This document shows, piece after piece, positions 53,493-64,000 of a stretch of 64,000 nt of DNA. Numbering within the stretch: the first letter of the stretch is position 1; the number at the start of each line of letters is the position of its first letter. Source of the DNA: Pseudo-nitzschia pungens (taxonomy: Eukaryota; Bacillariophyta; Bacillariophyceae; Bacillariales; Bacillariaceae); the NCBI GenBank assembly GCA_037355855.1, contig CM074760.1, positions 5,634,501 through 5,698,500 of the forward strand, read 5' to 3'. The notes beneath the pieces were generated by a model, which was given only the letters and a program-made list of their open reading frames with translations, was not told the origin of the DNA and did no database searches. The position numbers were made by a program, and so were the translations under genes.

Positions 53493-55205
53493 ATGGACAA
53501 TAGATTCAACAACGACAACGGCTACAATTCCAACTACAACGCCGCCCAGCACAGTCGAGGCCCCCACCGCGTGCGGAACGACACGGCTGCGATTCGATTT
53601 TTGTTGCGGGGAGCGGAATCAATGATCGTTCGCCCCCGGATGCTCGGACAGTATCCAGAGTACTATCAGGATGAGCATTCGCAGTTTATGCACGATGGAG
53701 AACCAGGTGCGCGTCCACCTTCCCCATCGTCCTCCTTCATCGGATTGTTTCCCTTTATTTTCAAGGTTTCTGTGTACGGGACCTTGGCAACTCTTCTGCT
53801 TCTGGTATGTTTGGGAGAGTTTGGCATATTTTACAATCTAATCATGCCCAAGCTGCACTCTAGTGACACTCTATACTTCGATTACACTGGCACGAGTGCA
53901 GCGAATTTTATGCCATCGCAAGTCCCACACAGTGTTGTTCCTGATGCTGCTGCTGCTGCTGCTGCTGCGATCCGAACCAGCACAGAGCACAAAACCACAA
54001 ATCCATTCGAAGACGACAGAGACGATGTTGTGTGTGATGCAGAGAATAGTACAACTACCGAGAAAGTGTCGTCTTCGCCCCCGAAAGTATCCTGGGGTCC
54101 GTTCCAAAACAAAGAACACTTTGAAACCTCGCGACGATCGATGCAATCCGCTCCTGTCGCTGTCGTGGATCTGTTTTCGAACCACGCTTCATGGCAACAC
54201 TACCATCCCGACGTTGTGCCGCCGCCAAAGCAAGCGAAACACGTCCTAACGAAGGGAGCCCCCCATTACATCGAAGTCCTTCTCGACCTGCCAGAGTCCG
54301 AAGTCAATCGAAACAAAATCGGTATGTTCAGTGTCGTAGTGGATTTGCATTCGTCGTCGTCGCCGTCGTCCAAAGACGACGAGACAAGTGACACTGGGGG
54401 CACTCCTTCCACGCTTGCGACCACTACCACAACTCTATTGGCATCGTCGACTCGAGGAGCCAGAATTCCTCACGAGTCCCATTGGATATCGGTCTTTCGC
54501 AAATTTCTGTGCATTCTACCGCACGTGTTGGGCGCCATGCCGGAAAGCCGAAGGGTGACGGTTCCGTCCTTTCGCTTCTTTGTCGAGAGCGAGGAATTTC
54601 CCCTGCGCTATGTAACGGTCCGCCTCTTGGTATCTCCGGAAAACCGGCAGAGGGGAGAACAGGTGGAGGTTGGACCAGGGATTTTGCACATAGGAGAAGA
54701 AATGGTGGGGTTGCAGCTGATCCTGAAAGAATGGTTCTTTACGTTCCTGACGATCGGAACCACGGTCTTGTTCGTTTGGCAACTGACCCTGGCTCTTGCC
54801 CTGCAATCTCTTTTGGAATACAGACGCCAGCTTCGACGCGAGCAAGAACAAGAAAGGGAACGGGAACGGGATCGCATCATACTCGAAGACGACGTCTCGG
54901 AAGGTCTTGGCCTAGCTGGATTCGACGACGATGTTCCACACGGCAACGGAGATGGTGGAGCTCGCGAGGAGTCGTCCACGGACAATGTTGGCGACGCAGG
55001 ATCGTCCGGGGAGCAGCGAGGGAACACCGGCAATATCGGCTACGAGATCGAGGGCGAAACAGGGCTGTGGGAAGACCTAACGGAACAGGGTTCGCGAAGT
55101 ACCCCTCCCAACGGCGGCGACGACAGTGAGAACACCCGTGGTACGGCCAGAGAAGATCCCCAACCATCCACCGAGGAACTCCGACACACGATTCCCGATG
55201 ACTGA
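53493..55205 (+). CDS. BSCL2: Seipin family lipid-droplet assembly protein
   Basis: 570 residues, no intron. The topology is seipin-like: a first TM at about 86-116 (VSVYGTLATLLLLVCLGEFG), a lumenal domain and a second TM near 413-440 (FFTFLTIGTTVLFVWQLTLA). In the lumenal part, HYIEVLLDLPESEVNRNKIG followed by MFSVVVDL is the seipin hallmark. FPLRYVTVRLLVSP and GILHIGEEMVGLQLIL follow. The lumenal domain carries extra Ala/Ser-rich inserts (about 150-245 and 295-320). The C-terminal tail is acidic and long. Expected at ER-lipid droplet contacts. Confidence 0.85.
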   Translation: MDNRFNNDNGYNSNYNAAQHSRGPHRVRNDTAAIRFLLRGAESMIVRPRMLGQYPEYYQDEHSQFMHDGEPGARPPSPSSSFIGLFPFIFKVSVYGTLATLLLLVCLGEFGIFYNLIMPKLHSSDTLYFDYTGTSAANFMPSQVPHSVVPDAAAAAAAAIRTSTEHKTTNPFEDDRDDVVCDAENSTTTEKVSSSPPKVSWGPFQNKEHFETSRRSMQSAPVAVVDLFSNHASWQHYHPDVVPPPKQAKHVLTKGAPHYIEVLLDLPESEVNRNKIGMFSVVVDLHSSSSPSSKDDETSDTGGTPSTLATTTTTLLASSTRGARIPHESHWISVFRKFLCILPHVLGAMPESRRVTVPSFRFFVESEEFPLRYVTVRLLVSPENRQRGEQVEVGPGILHIGEEMVGLQLILKEWFFTFLTIGTTVLFVWQLTLALALQSLLEYRRQLRREQEQERERERDRIILEDDVSEGLGLAGFDDDVPHGNGDGGAREESSTDNVGDAGSSGEQRGNTGNIGYEIEGETGLWEDLTEQGSRSTPPNGGDDSENTRGTAREDPQPSTEELRHTIPDD

Positions 55206-55472
55206 GTTTGGAATTCATAGGAAAGATAGAATGAACGAACCATCCCGTCTGTTTCAATGCACAGTGCTCTTATACAACAGTTGGTACCTGTATGTTAAGT
55301 TATTGTAGATTGGTAAATGTAAGATAACGTGGTTTTCGTTATAGATGCTCTAGTTTTCATTGTATTTATATTATATGTATATACCTGTGTGATAGCGATG
55401 ATAAACTGACAAAGTCGGAGGCCCGATCATATTAGGTCTATGCGTTTGTTCGTGCAAACGCACGAGTCGATG

Positions 55473-56753
55473 CTATATTTCACCATTCTTGTCCGTTCCA
55501 GTGACCGTTGTCGTCCTTGTTGTGCTCGATTCAGAATCGTTCGTTCTGAATTCCTGACAAATGTGAAGATTCCTCTCCTTGAGCTCCTTGAGAGCAGCTT
55601 GGAAGTAAGGTCGCGTTTCGGTGATTCGAATGGCTTCGTCGATGTCCACAACTTTGCGAAATCGACCTTGTTCGGGCCATTCCTTCATCACCTCAGTAAC
55701 ATACAGAGGAAACAAACTCATCTTGATATGGGTTTGACCCAATGATGTCTCGGATGCAACAGAGACATTGTCGAGGTCCGATATTTGTGACGGCGTAGTC
55801 TTGTGTTGTGTTTGTGTTGGCCGTTCACTTTTCCCCGAAGTGGCGTCTTCGTCGGTTGGCCGACACGAAGCATCTATCGACGATGCAGACATTACAGTGT
55901 CCTTAGACGAGGTCGAAATCTGACGGCAGGGAGTGCCATCATTGTCGGATGTAGGAGTTACTACAGCCTTCAGACCCGAAGATTGTGACTCGCGTATTTC
56001 CTTCACCTTCCTCTGCACTTCCTCGTACTCGATTCGCCGTTTCTTCCCTTTACGAGTTTCGTATGCAATCTCGCTGAGGACCGGTCCGATGATGCCAAAA
56101 ACCCCAGCTTCTTCAAATGTCTCGCGAATGGCGCTTTCTTCCATGACCTCATCATTCTCCCAACCTCCCTTCGGAAGAATCCATTCCGGCTTGCGACTAG
56201 CCGAACAAAACAATATCTTGCCATCCTCCAAAATCGGAATACACCCAGTAGTCATCCTATATAAAATATTCGTTGCAGGGTCGGTGTAATACCTCTGCGT
56301 CTGTCTTCCGTTTCGTGAAATAGTTTGAGTCTTTACCTTGAGATTGGTGCGCTCTGACTCTTCCTTTCGACGCAGAAAGTCACCATCGGCGAAGCTCATG
56401 GTTGCGATGACCTTATGTTTCCCACCACAATGCCCCTGGTCATCTGACCCGGTGATGATTACGTCTGACGAGCTATTCTCACGAGAAGCCGTGGAGGAAC
56501 CGGAGGAAACCACCGAATACTCTTGCGATCCACCATCGAGGGGCACCTTGTTCGCCGTTTGCATGAAGCTTGCAACCCCGGGAGTAAAGACTAATTTAGA
56601 GATCTCGATGCTGGAGGTAGACTGCTGTCTCAACGTGGCATCGAGGCACACGGGCTTTGGTTTAATCCTCCCGATCATGTTGCTCAAATCGACCTGAACC
56701 TTTCCTGGTTTCGCTCGCTGGTGCTCGTTAGTTACAGCGGTAGTTGCCGTCAT
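55473..56753 (-). CDS. Nudix hydrolase, diphosphoinositol polyphosphate phosphohydrolase-like
   Basis: ATG 56753 gives 426 residues. After a Ser-rich leader the Nudix fold begins TGCIPILEDGKILFCSASRK, with WILPKGGWENDE and a perfect Nudix box GGWENDEVMEESAIRETFEE + AGV (about 196-218). The closing strands (FPLYVTEVMKEWPEQGRFRK, VVDIDEAIRIT) match DIPP/Aps1 enzymes, which hydrolyse diphosphoinositol phosphates and Ap(n)A. An insert of about 100 disordered residues (roughly 255-350) separates the box from these strands. Cytosol or nucleus likely. Confidence 0.85.
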   Translation of the reverse strand: MTATTAVTNEHQRAKPGKVQVDLSNMIGRIKPKPVCLDATLRQQSTSSIEISKLVFTPGVASFMQTANKVPLDGGSQEYSVVSSGSSTASRENSSSDVIITGSDDQGHCGGKHKVIATMSFADGDFLRRKEESERTNLKVKTQTISRNGRQTQRYYTDPATNILYRMTTGCIPILEDGKILFCSASRKPEWILPKGGWENDEVMEESAIRETFEEAGVFGIIGPVLSEIAYETRKGKKRRIEYEEVQRKVKEIRESQSSGLKAVVTPTSDNDGTPCRQISTSSKDTVMSASSIDASCRPTDEDATSGKSERPTQTQHKTTPSQISDLDNVSVASETSLGQTHIKMSLFPLYVTEVMKEWPEQGRFRKVVDIDEAIRITETRPYFQAALKELKERNLHICQEFRTNDSESSTTRTTTVTGTDKNGEI

Positions 56754-58509
56754 CCTTTCTTCAGTGTATAATCGGGACAATTTTCTAGTTCACTTAATGA
56801 AATGCAATTGAGTTCAGCTTAAGAGCTTCTGCGCATTACATTAACAACGATAAACCGTTTCGAAAACAATGCTTACATCGAATGAGCGCAACACTCAAGC
56901 TTCCAAGACACCCAAGCGGAAAATAGAATCAATCGTTTTCTTCCTTACAGTTGATGCCAGTTCCTGCTTAGTTGCTCTTCACGATGCTGTTTAGCTTGCT
57001 TCTAGCCGAAAGCTTACTTGTCAGGGACAGTGAATCACTATCAAATAATAACTGATGAGGACGGTGGATAACTTTGGGTTACTTCATCGATACACTAATT
57101 CTTCTTGGGTGATTGGACTGTATGGTGAGCATTTGTTTGATACGGTGGGAATACGGAATGGAGGTGAGACAATTATCTTTACACGGGTAGATTACGAAAA
57201 ACAACAGCTGGTTATTTTTTACCGTACGAGTAACCTTACGTGAGGAGATCGAAGGAAATTATTTTTTAATTCACGAGGGTGAGTGAGGGTTTCCGCAGCC
57301 CGTCATTTGAAAGAAGCGAAGCATAATCCACCGCTAATTCAGTTACGAAGACTTCTCAAAAAAATTCGAGCCGGCATACACGAGACGTTGAGTTGTAACG
57401 TAGTACTATTATTTGATTGGTACGACGTAGTTATTCTTGCAGGCGCATTACATCGCATTTTGGGTTGGAAAGCATAAACAAAAAAACACTGATTCGGTAA
57501 CACGTACCTTCGGGAGACTCCGTGTTGTACGGTACGTGTACGGACGCTGATAGTCACCCTTTTCCGAAAAACTTCTACCAGTGCGAGGTCGTAAACAAGT
57601 CAGAAAATTGCAACGCGTTGCACGTTTAATCGCACGTCTAAAAACAGCAGATGCTGCAAATACGAAGTAATGTGTTATGATTGATTCAGCGAAGGAGCAA
57701 AATGACCACGATTTGATGACTGAGGAAGACAATAACCTTACCACAACTATAGATACTACTTTTTCGTAGGTCATTACTGCTTCGAATGATACGAGTAATG
57801 TTATCATCATCATTGTTCTTTGTTCTGGTTGAAATCATTACTACCCACGTTGTTGGAATGCAATACGTAGTATTTGAAGTGAATTGTTCTTACGAATTCG
57901 GAGAGGATTATTTAGAAGAAGAGATCCGGTATCATCAACCTAAGAATACAATGTATAAATCCTTGGAGGAGTAATCTAGTAGAACCCAAAACAAAGTTAA
58001 CACCATCACGGTTGAGGCACAGTGCTCTCACTTTAGTTCTGATTTCCTGTGGTGTGTTGCTACCCATGGGCAAACCATATTATCCATACTATTCCTGTTG
58101 TATTACACAACAAACAGGTGAGTTTCATTAACAAAGAAACTCGGAGAGTTTGTTCCCCATTATGATGAGAAGCTGAAAATTAGGTTGTTTTGTCCTGCAT
58201 CATTAGAATTATCACACTGTGGAATGACAACCAAATGAGAATACTTTGTGGCACTGGTGCAGATTGGCAGTATAACATACTACTCATCCATATGTTTGAG
58301 TTTCAAAGAGCTGATGACACACACTGGTTAGCCCCAATGCGATCCATGAACTATCCTTATTCCCAATTCGGTTGCCAATGGTTTGTTTCAGTGTCCAGCA
58401 AAAAGTGATTCTAAAAGTGATTCTATTTTTTCGTCATCGATTTGAAATATCCAATAAATCCTGAAGCATGTCATACAATAACCAGAAAGCAAATGTTTCC
58501 CCTATTTTG
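56754..58509. other. Intergenic, nothing recognised
   Basis: AT-rich sequence with short GTACGAGTAACC-type words near 57220 and 57530. Short frames on both strands show no recognisable content. The 3' UTRs or leaders of the neighbours must lie within it. Confidence 0.45.
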
Positions 58510-60660
58510 CTAAATACAGTCGTTCGCAATCCTCGAATGCAACTTGTTATTCACGAGGTCGAGTACCTCCGAGACACTCGTGACGTCAGCCTTTCGAATC
58601 TGGTGGATCTTGTCGAAAATCCCCTTCCCGATAAAATCTGCTTTGTGCGCCAAGAAACAGGCGACGTCCACTGCTTTCTCGAGGTGAAGGCTGTCTACTT
58701 TTTTCATCTTCTTCTCTTTGACTTCACCGCCACCTTCGGTTTTCCCTTTCCCGGCATCTTTTTCGCGAGATACGTGAGAGAGTTGCTGAGTATCGACATC
58801 AAATGTTCGAAGATCGAGTCCATTTCGGTGCAAGAAGAAGAGCATGCGTTGCATGTGGGCTTCACCGGGACGATAGTGTCCAGAGTGCGGATATAATCGA
58901 GTCAAATAACCTTGGGTGTCGGTAATGAAGATTCCCGCCGATGCTACTGCCTTCCCACCAAAGAAGGAGGAGTGATGAAATCGCTGTTTGGAATGGCCCG
59001 AAACCGATGTAATTTTCGGTGCACCATACGCGACGTTATCGCGAAGAATGAAGATCCAACCGTCGGGTCCAGTTTGTACGGGATCCCCGTCTACATTGAC
59101 GACAAGACCGCGGCCGTCGTCGCCAGGAACAATATTGAGTGCGTACCCCTCGGTCACATCTGGATTCGTGATGTAAAGAACTGTATCCGAATCTAACACG
59201 GACCTAGGGCATTCATCAAGGTTTGGAAGGGAATTTCCGGCTGCTTCACCTTTGGAATCGAGCCAGTCAAAAAATTGGTTCGTTGGAAAACCCAATCGTT
59301 CCCAATAACGATAATATAGACGAAGATTCTTCCCGTAACGATGATATTTATCGCTAACCTCCAGCCAGGCCTTTCTGTGCAGTTGCGCATAATTACCCCG
59401 TTGAATACCGCGCTTTGTAATCTCCGGAGGGTTTGCACAAATCCCCTTGTACACAAAATTCGTTCGATCTCCTATTCCGTTCGATAAGTGGTTCATGGAA
59501 CCAAACTCAATGTCTAAGGGCTGTTCGAAGGGCCACGTTTGACGCGCTTTTCGCCGATGAGCAAAGTTAACGGGTGCAAAATTTGCGGATTTTTTCAGTG
59601 GCGTATCGTGATCCATTGAATGCATCGGCTTGATTTTTTTGGGAGCCATGGGCGACATTCCAATCAAATATTCCGATGACAGAACATTCTCGTGAATGGA
59701 GTGGTTCAATGCCGCTTTTTCTTTTGATTCTTCGTCCTCCTGATTCAGCTCATCATCGTCGTCGTCGTCATCATCATCGTCATCGTCAATCTCAGAATCA
59801 TCAATGATGCACAGATCATCTGGGTTTATCGAGACTGGTTCGCGTACGGATTGAGCAAAAAGGATGGCATCGCTCACACGTCTCCGAGCCGCCATGCCGT
59901 CTTTCTCGATATTGGTGAACGAAACGTCCTTTCCTAAAGAATCGTTTTGTTTGGTCTGTTCCGCTCCCTCCCGTTCTTCGTGACTCGCTTTCTGTTGCAC
60001 GGTGGTCTCTAATGACGTGTGTTGGCTGCGATTCGAACCGTCATCCCTTGGTTCGGTCACACCGTTCTCGTTGACCTCTGACGTGAAAGTTCGAATCTCT
60101 CCAGACAAGAGCTTACGGATACCATGATCACGGTGCTTTGCGGGTGTGGAAGGAGCCGAACGAAATAGATCTGCTTCCTGGTCTTTCTGCGCAAGACCCG
60201 AGTGCGCCGAGGACCATCCGTTTCCCATGGTTGCTCCGCCCTCTGGTAGCGACGTGTCTTTCTCGTTACCCCTAAAGCTCAAACTCATGCTGATACTGCG
60301 ATACTTGTCGTTGGAGTCTTGGTTCGTCGGCAAACTTTCGCTCGTCGAAGCAAGGGGCATCGATATAAACGGGACGTCCTGCATTGGCAAGGAACGATCC
60401 TTCGGTCTCAACAGGGGAGTTCCATCGGGTGTGTATTGAGAAACTTGGGAAGAGGCGTAGTGCATCGACTCTAGTAAATCGGCGTCTTCCTCCCGCATTC
60501 TGGGAGATATGGACCTTCCGGATGGGCCATGTGAAATGGCGCTCGACGCTGTAACTTTCATTTCATCAGAGTTCTTGTTCGGCATTGGACCTGCAGGCGA
60601 TGCATTCCGCATCGACAGCATTCGTGTTTGCATTTCTCCTTCCTCTCGGTCCTCCTTCAT
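58510..60660 (-). CDS. IQM-like (calmodulin-binding family) protein
   Basis: 716 residues from ATG 60660. The first 340 residues are disordered with a poly-Asp run. From about 365 a conserved region reads QLHRKAWLEVSDKYHRYGKN, LRLYYRYWERLGFPTNQFFD, LDECPRSVLDSD, GPDGWIFILRDN, FHHSSFFGGKAVASAGIF and YPHSGHYRPGEAHMQRMLFF. This matches, block by block, the HRYG.NL..YY..W and HSSF..G....AG and PHSGHY.P motifs of plant IQM proteins. In plants these bind calmodulin through an IQ motif; I do not see a clear IQ motif here. The biochemical role of the domain is not established. Confidence 0.75.
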   Translation of the reverse strand: MKEDREEGEMQTRMLSMRNASPAGPMPNKNSDEMKVTASSAISHGPSGRSISPRMREEDADLLESMHYASSQVSQYTPDGTPLLRPKDRSLPMQDVPFISMPLASTSESLPTNQDSNDKYRSISMSLSFRGNEKDTSLPEGGATMGNGWSSAHSGLAQKDQEADLFRSAPSTPAKHRDHGIRKLLSGEIRTFTSEVNENGVTEPRDDGSNRSQHTSLETTVQQKASHEEREGAEQTKQNDSLGKDVSFTNIEKDGMAARRRVSDAILFAQSVREPVSINPDDLCIIDDSEIDDDDDDDDDDDDELNQEDEESKEKAALNHSIHENVLSSEYLIGMSPMAPKKIKPMHSMDHDTPLKKSANFAPVNFAHRRKARQTWPFEQPLDIEFGSMNHLSNGIGDRTNFVYKGICANPPEITKRGIQRGNYAQLHRKAWLEVSDKYHRYGKNLRLYYRYWERLGFPTNQFFDWLDSKGEAAGNSLPNLDECPRSVLDSDTVLYITNPDVTEGYALNIVPGDDGRGLVVNVDGDPVQTGPDGWIFILRDNVAYGAPKITSVSGHSKQRFHHSSFFGGKAVASAGIFITDTQGYLTRLYPHSGHYRPGEAHMQRMLFFLHRNGLDLRTFDVDTQQLSHVSREKDAGKGKTEGGGEVKEKKMKKVDSLHLEKAVDVACFLAHKADFIGKGIFDKIHQIRKADVTSVSEVLDLVNNKLHSRIANDCI

Positions 60661-61464
60661 AACGTAAGCTTACGCAACTGATGGAGGGAAAAATTGTGTT
60701 GAATAGTGGACTCAGACAAGCTCGTCAGATGCCAATTTGTTTGATGAAAACGGTTGATGATGAATCTTGGTCTTGGTTGCCAGCACAACACTTATTATTA
60801 TTTTTAAAATGCCTCTCGAATCTCTGAATGAATGAAGAATCTCGGAAGACGAATTTTCGGCTGTGAGACTCTGAGACCCTCTTTTTCTTTGCCCTCGACC
60901 ACCATCACACAACCAAAAACCAGATGCCATTTTACATTTTACGACGAACGGGACCCACGAGAAATACAATCGACAAAAAATTTGGCTGTTTTCTCCGCCC
61001 CTTTTCAATCACGAGTGTGATCCGAAGGTGTCAACGGAATCGAAGCCCGGTTGGAAACAAGATGGCACAGTTGGAAAAACGTCACGCGCTCGACGCTTGC
61101 TCTCACCTCGTCCGCATCCTTCCGAAATCCATTTCAAGATGGTTATGTAGTAACCTTACGAAGTATTTTTTTGTAATTTTTGATTGTTTTTTGCATGATC
61201 CAATCCAAACGGCCATCGCAACATCAACTTGTGATCCGTTGCCCAAAATACCGGTAACCTTACCTCTTATCTTGAACCTGAGTCTGGTTGCCGCACTGCG
61301 TCACAGCACAACACAATTCTGTCACTCGTACTATTGTTCGACGCAAGGATATTTGAGTACGTGCACTAAGTGGGCCTTGGAACAATATACCGTTACGACA
61401 AGTTTGCGACGATCGTTCGCCACACAACGCAATCGGTTTTTCGCGTAGAATCATATCCAACGAC
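60661..61464. other. Divergent upstream region
   Basis: It lies between the IQM-like gene (minus) and the SET gene (plus). A 174-codon plus-strand frame ends just before the SET ATG, but its sequence looks non-coding. No motif recognised. Confidence 0.45.
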
Positions 61465-63252
61465 ATGACAACGACCCATCACGGATTTGGGATTTTCCTC
61501 CTCAGAGGAAGCATTTCTGTCCTTGTCTTGCTGCAAGCGGCAGCTGCTTTTCAGCATTTGCCTGCTCAACATTCCGCGAGCATCTTCGGAATTGGAACGA
61601 AAACCACGTCGCGTCTCGATGCAGTCGCCAGCCGACAAAAACGAGTTTCCAACTTGAAAGATTGGAGCAAAGACGATGCGGGCATTCAAGTAGCAAATAT
61701 TCTGGGGATAGAAGAATCAAAAACAACCGGTGGGTTGGGCCTAGTCACGAGCGGTGCATCCGGCAACACCGATGCGAACAGTGTCGTTGTTACGGTCCCG
61801 GCTTCGTTGGCTCTGTCCGTCGAACTCCCAAGCGGTGGTCCCGACGATCGCAGTGTCGTGAAAGAATTGGTCGAGGATCGCCAGGCATTTCGCACCCTGC
61901 CGTGGTATGCACAGTTTGCATTGTACCTCCACAAACTGGACAAGGTTTCATCCAAAAAACTCGAGGGAGATGTTGACTTGCGGCCCTGGTTGGATTCGTT
62001 GCCACGAAAATTTGGAACGCCAATTCACTGGACGGAACAAGATAGAAACGATTGGCTGCAATATCCGCACATGGTGGAGTCGGTGCAACGACAAGAAAAA
62101 TCATGGAACGACATGTACAACACACTCCAATCATGTGGAACGAATCTCATGAAAGGCATGTCATTCGACGACTTTCTATGGGGGTGTGAATGTGCTCGAT
62201 CCCGAGCCTTCAGCGGAGGATACACCGGTGCCCCGTTCAATCCCTTCGTGTACGCCTTTACACTGGTCTTGGTGACTGCCTATATCGGCCTCAATCTGGG
62301 AACGCTCGAACAAGCTGCCAATGGTGCCGGACTCGTGTTTTGTGCCTCCGTCCTGCGAGACTTTGTGTTGCCAAAGTTTTTCAAGACCAAAAAATACGTC
62401 ATTTGCCCCGTGATCGACATGGCGAATCACGATTCGATGAGAACCACGGGCAATGTGGCATACGAATTCTTTGCCAACGCGTACAGTTTGTCGACGACAT
62501 CCACCGTTCCTTCCAACTCGGAGGTCTTCATCAGTTACGGCAGCCGATCCAACGACCAATTGTTGCAATATTATGGTGAGTTAGAATAATTAATATCAAC
62601 AATACACAGTGGCTGCCTTTCCTTCTCTCTTTGAGACTTACTCATTTTCGTGTGTACAAATTTTCCAGGTTTTGTGGAACAGGACAATCCTCATGACAAC
62701 TATGTGATGCCACCTCTTCGAGATTGGGATATTGCCGCCCTCGAAGAAGCTTGCGGCGGAACTCCCTTCCCTCTGGACCGATTACAGAAACTCGACAGAG
62801 CCGGCTTGTTGGGAATCAGTTTGACCGACGATATCGTGACTACCACACCGGCGGATGACGAATCATCGAGTGCGGAAGAAGGAGTGGTTTCCGAAGGAAA
62901 TCCTCGTGGGGGTGTAGTACTGAGCAGAGCAGTTGGAATCGATCCTGCGGTTTTCCAAGCTTTGCGGGCGCTTGTTTCGAACGCCCGAGAGTGGGAAGAT
63001 GCGGGAGAGGCAGTCGGTAATTTTGCGGCCGAAGTGAGCCCAGACAACGAACGAAGGGCGCGCATTGCGGCCCGAACAGCAATCGAAATGGAAATCGCTT
63101 CAAAAGCTACGACATTGGAAGAAGACCGTGAACTTTTGAAACGTCTGAAATCATCCAAATCCGGTCTGCAAGAGCCCGACGAACTAACGGCTATCATGTT
63201 CCGTATCGAAAAGAAAAAGGTGTTGAAAGAGAGTCTCGACAGGTTGCTGTAG
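61465..63252 (+). CDS. Plastid-targeted SET-domain methyltransferase (Rubisco LSMT/SETD-like)
   Basis: Exons 61465-62575 and 62669-63252 join across a 93 bp GTGAGT/TCCAG intron, giving 564 residues. The N-terminus SVLVLLQAAAAFQHLP is a signal peptide with an AAF junction as in diatom plastid leaders. SET features are WGCECARSRAF, the catalytic-core block VICPVIDMANHDS and the closing VFISYGSRSNDQLLQYYGFV, which spans the intron. The last 200 residues fit the Rubs-substrate-binding helical domain of the LSMT family, which methylates lysines of Rubisco large subunit, aldolase or other proteins. About 60 residues with hydrophobic stretches (FVYAFTLVLVTAYIGLNLG) are inserted between the RSRAF and DMANHD blocks. 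Confidence 0.85.
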
Positions 63253-63294
63253 TAATTGTTTGAAAACGAACATAGCTATAGCTGAGCTTAAAAC

Positions 63295-64000
63295 TTATAA
63301 CACCATGGCATCATTGTAGTCTTTGACACTCGTAGCTGCGTCATCGGATTGGGTAATCGCACTGATGACTGCGATGCAATCGGCTCCTGCCTCTCTGTTT
63401 GCCTTTGCCGCTTCCAAACTATTGATCCCGCCTATTGTCACGAATGGCATGGATGGAGGTATCAACTTTCTCCATCTTCGAACCGTATCGAGCCCCTGTG
63501 GATGGAACTGGATCTTTTTCGAGTTTGTTGCGTACACTGGTCCCATGCTGATGTACGTGGGGTTCACGCCCAGGGCTACAGCCAACTCTCCGTAGGAATG
63601 CGTCGAAATTCCAAGCGCCATGCCTTTGGATTTCAGCCGGTCCAATCCTCCAGCTAGCATGCACTTCACCAAATCTTCCTGTCCGACGTGAACACCGAAG
63701 CAACCCGCTTCTACGGCAGCCTCCCAGTAATCATTGATCCACAGGTTGACTCCATTAGATTTGCAGTATTCTTGGCACAACTTGACACGCTCGTGAATCT
63801 TGACCGGATCGGTCTCGTCCTTGATTCGCAACTGGATATCGGTCACCCCCGGTATCTTTGTGAGTTGTTCTATCTGCTCCACTGTGTCTACGATCGGAAG
63901 AATCCTACCGAGTGTCGGGATTCCATCTCCGTCGTTGTCGGTGTCGGTGTCGTCGTTCACTGACGAAAACGTTCTCATGACACCAAAAGCGCCGCGCCCC
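63295..64000 (-). CDS. thiE: Thiamin phosphate synthase, 5' end off window
   Basis: The frame is open from the right edge to the stop at 63295. An ATG at 63978 is available, but the frame stays open upstream of it, so the start may lie outside, possibly with a leader or fused partner. Motifs: PGVTDIQLRIKD (strand 2, pyrophosphate/substrate), LWINDYWEAAVEAGCFGVHV + GQEDL, LGISTHSYGE, YISMGPVYATNSK, PFVTIGGINSLEAA and ADCIAVISAI. The INDYW and ISTH variants resemble gamma-proteobacterial ThiE. It joins HMP-PP and thiazole phosphate into thiamin monophosphate. In diatoms this step is expected in the plastid. Confidence 0.9.
   Translation of the reverse strand, partial: GRGAFGVMRTFSSVNDDTDTDNDGDGIPTLGRILPIVDTVEQIEQLTKIPGVTDIQLRIKDETDPVKIHERVKLCQEYCKSNGVNLWINDYWEAAVEAGCFGVHVGQEDLVKCMLAGGLDRLKSKGMALGISTHSYGELAVALGVNPTYISMGPVYATNSKKIQFHPQGLDTVRRWRKLIPPSMPFVTIGGINSLEAAKANREAGADCIAVISAITQSDDAATSVKDYNDAMVL

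Noticed and set aside
60924..61448. 174-codon plus-strand frame just before the SET gene
   Set aside because: Ends 17 bp before the SET ATG in another frame; composition looks random and it is likely leader sequence.

Overview
The window is eukaryotic nuclear DNA, most likely from a diatom or a close stramenopile relative. Genes are sparsely interrupted by short GT-AG introns (81 to 263 bp). Two proteins begin with a signal peptide followed by an AF or AAF junction like the ASAFAP motif of secondary (red-algal) plastids. The gene set fits a photosynthetic cell: MGDG synthase, a Rubisco-LSMT-like SET protein, a thiamin phosphate synthase. The genus cannot be fixed from the sequence alone.

Layout. 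1-2260 (minus): N-terminal three quarters of an importin-beta family nuclear transport receptor, running off the left edge. 3090-4565: a disordered two-TM protein. 5121-21171: a 16 kb block bounded by near-identical 18 bp terminal inverted repeats next to TA dinucleotides. It holds a DDE transposase of the CACTA/Plavaka kind, four orphan ORFs and several kilobases of minisatellites; I read it as one giant DNA transposon. 22479-24554: a double-DOMON cytochrome b561. 24851-26521 (minus): an SR/RD-rich nuclear protein. 26522-31267: mostly intergenic, with foldback and MITE-like elements and one doubtful gene. 31268-34753: an alpha-N-acetylglucosaminidase (GH89). 34924-40258 (minus): one long gene with a SET-like region and a C-terminal PDZ domain, assembled here across a false stop. 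41812-44350 (minus): a secreted alpha/beta hydrolase. 44351-47563: intergenic with a MITE. 47564-50859: PI 4-kinase III-beta. 51019-52756 (minus): MGDG synthase. 53493-55205: seipin. 55473-56753 (minus): a Nudix hydrolase of the diphosphoinositol phosphatase type. 58510-60660 (minus): an IQM-like calmodulin-binding-family protein. 61465-63252: a plastid SET methyltransferase. 63295-64000 (minus): thiamin phosphate synthase, cut by the right edge.

The host genes are not an operon. There is a loose theme of lipid and phosphoinositide biology (PI4K, MGDG synthase, seipin, DIPP-type Nudix) in 47-57 kb. Three multi-exon genes (GH89, SET-PDZ, alpha/beta hydrolase) need one to three single-base frame corrections. 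That suggests residual assembly indels or decaying alleles and should be checked before any of them is called a pseudogene.
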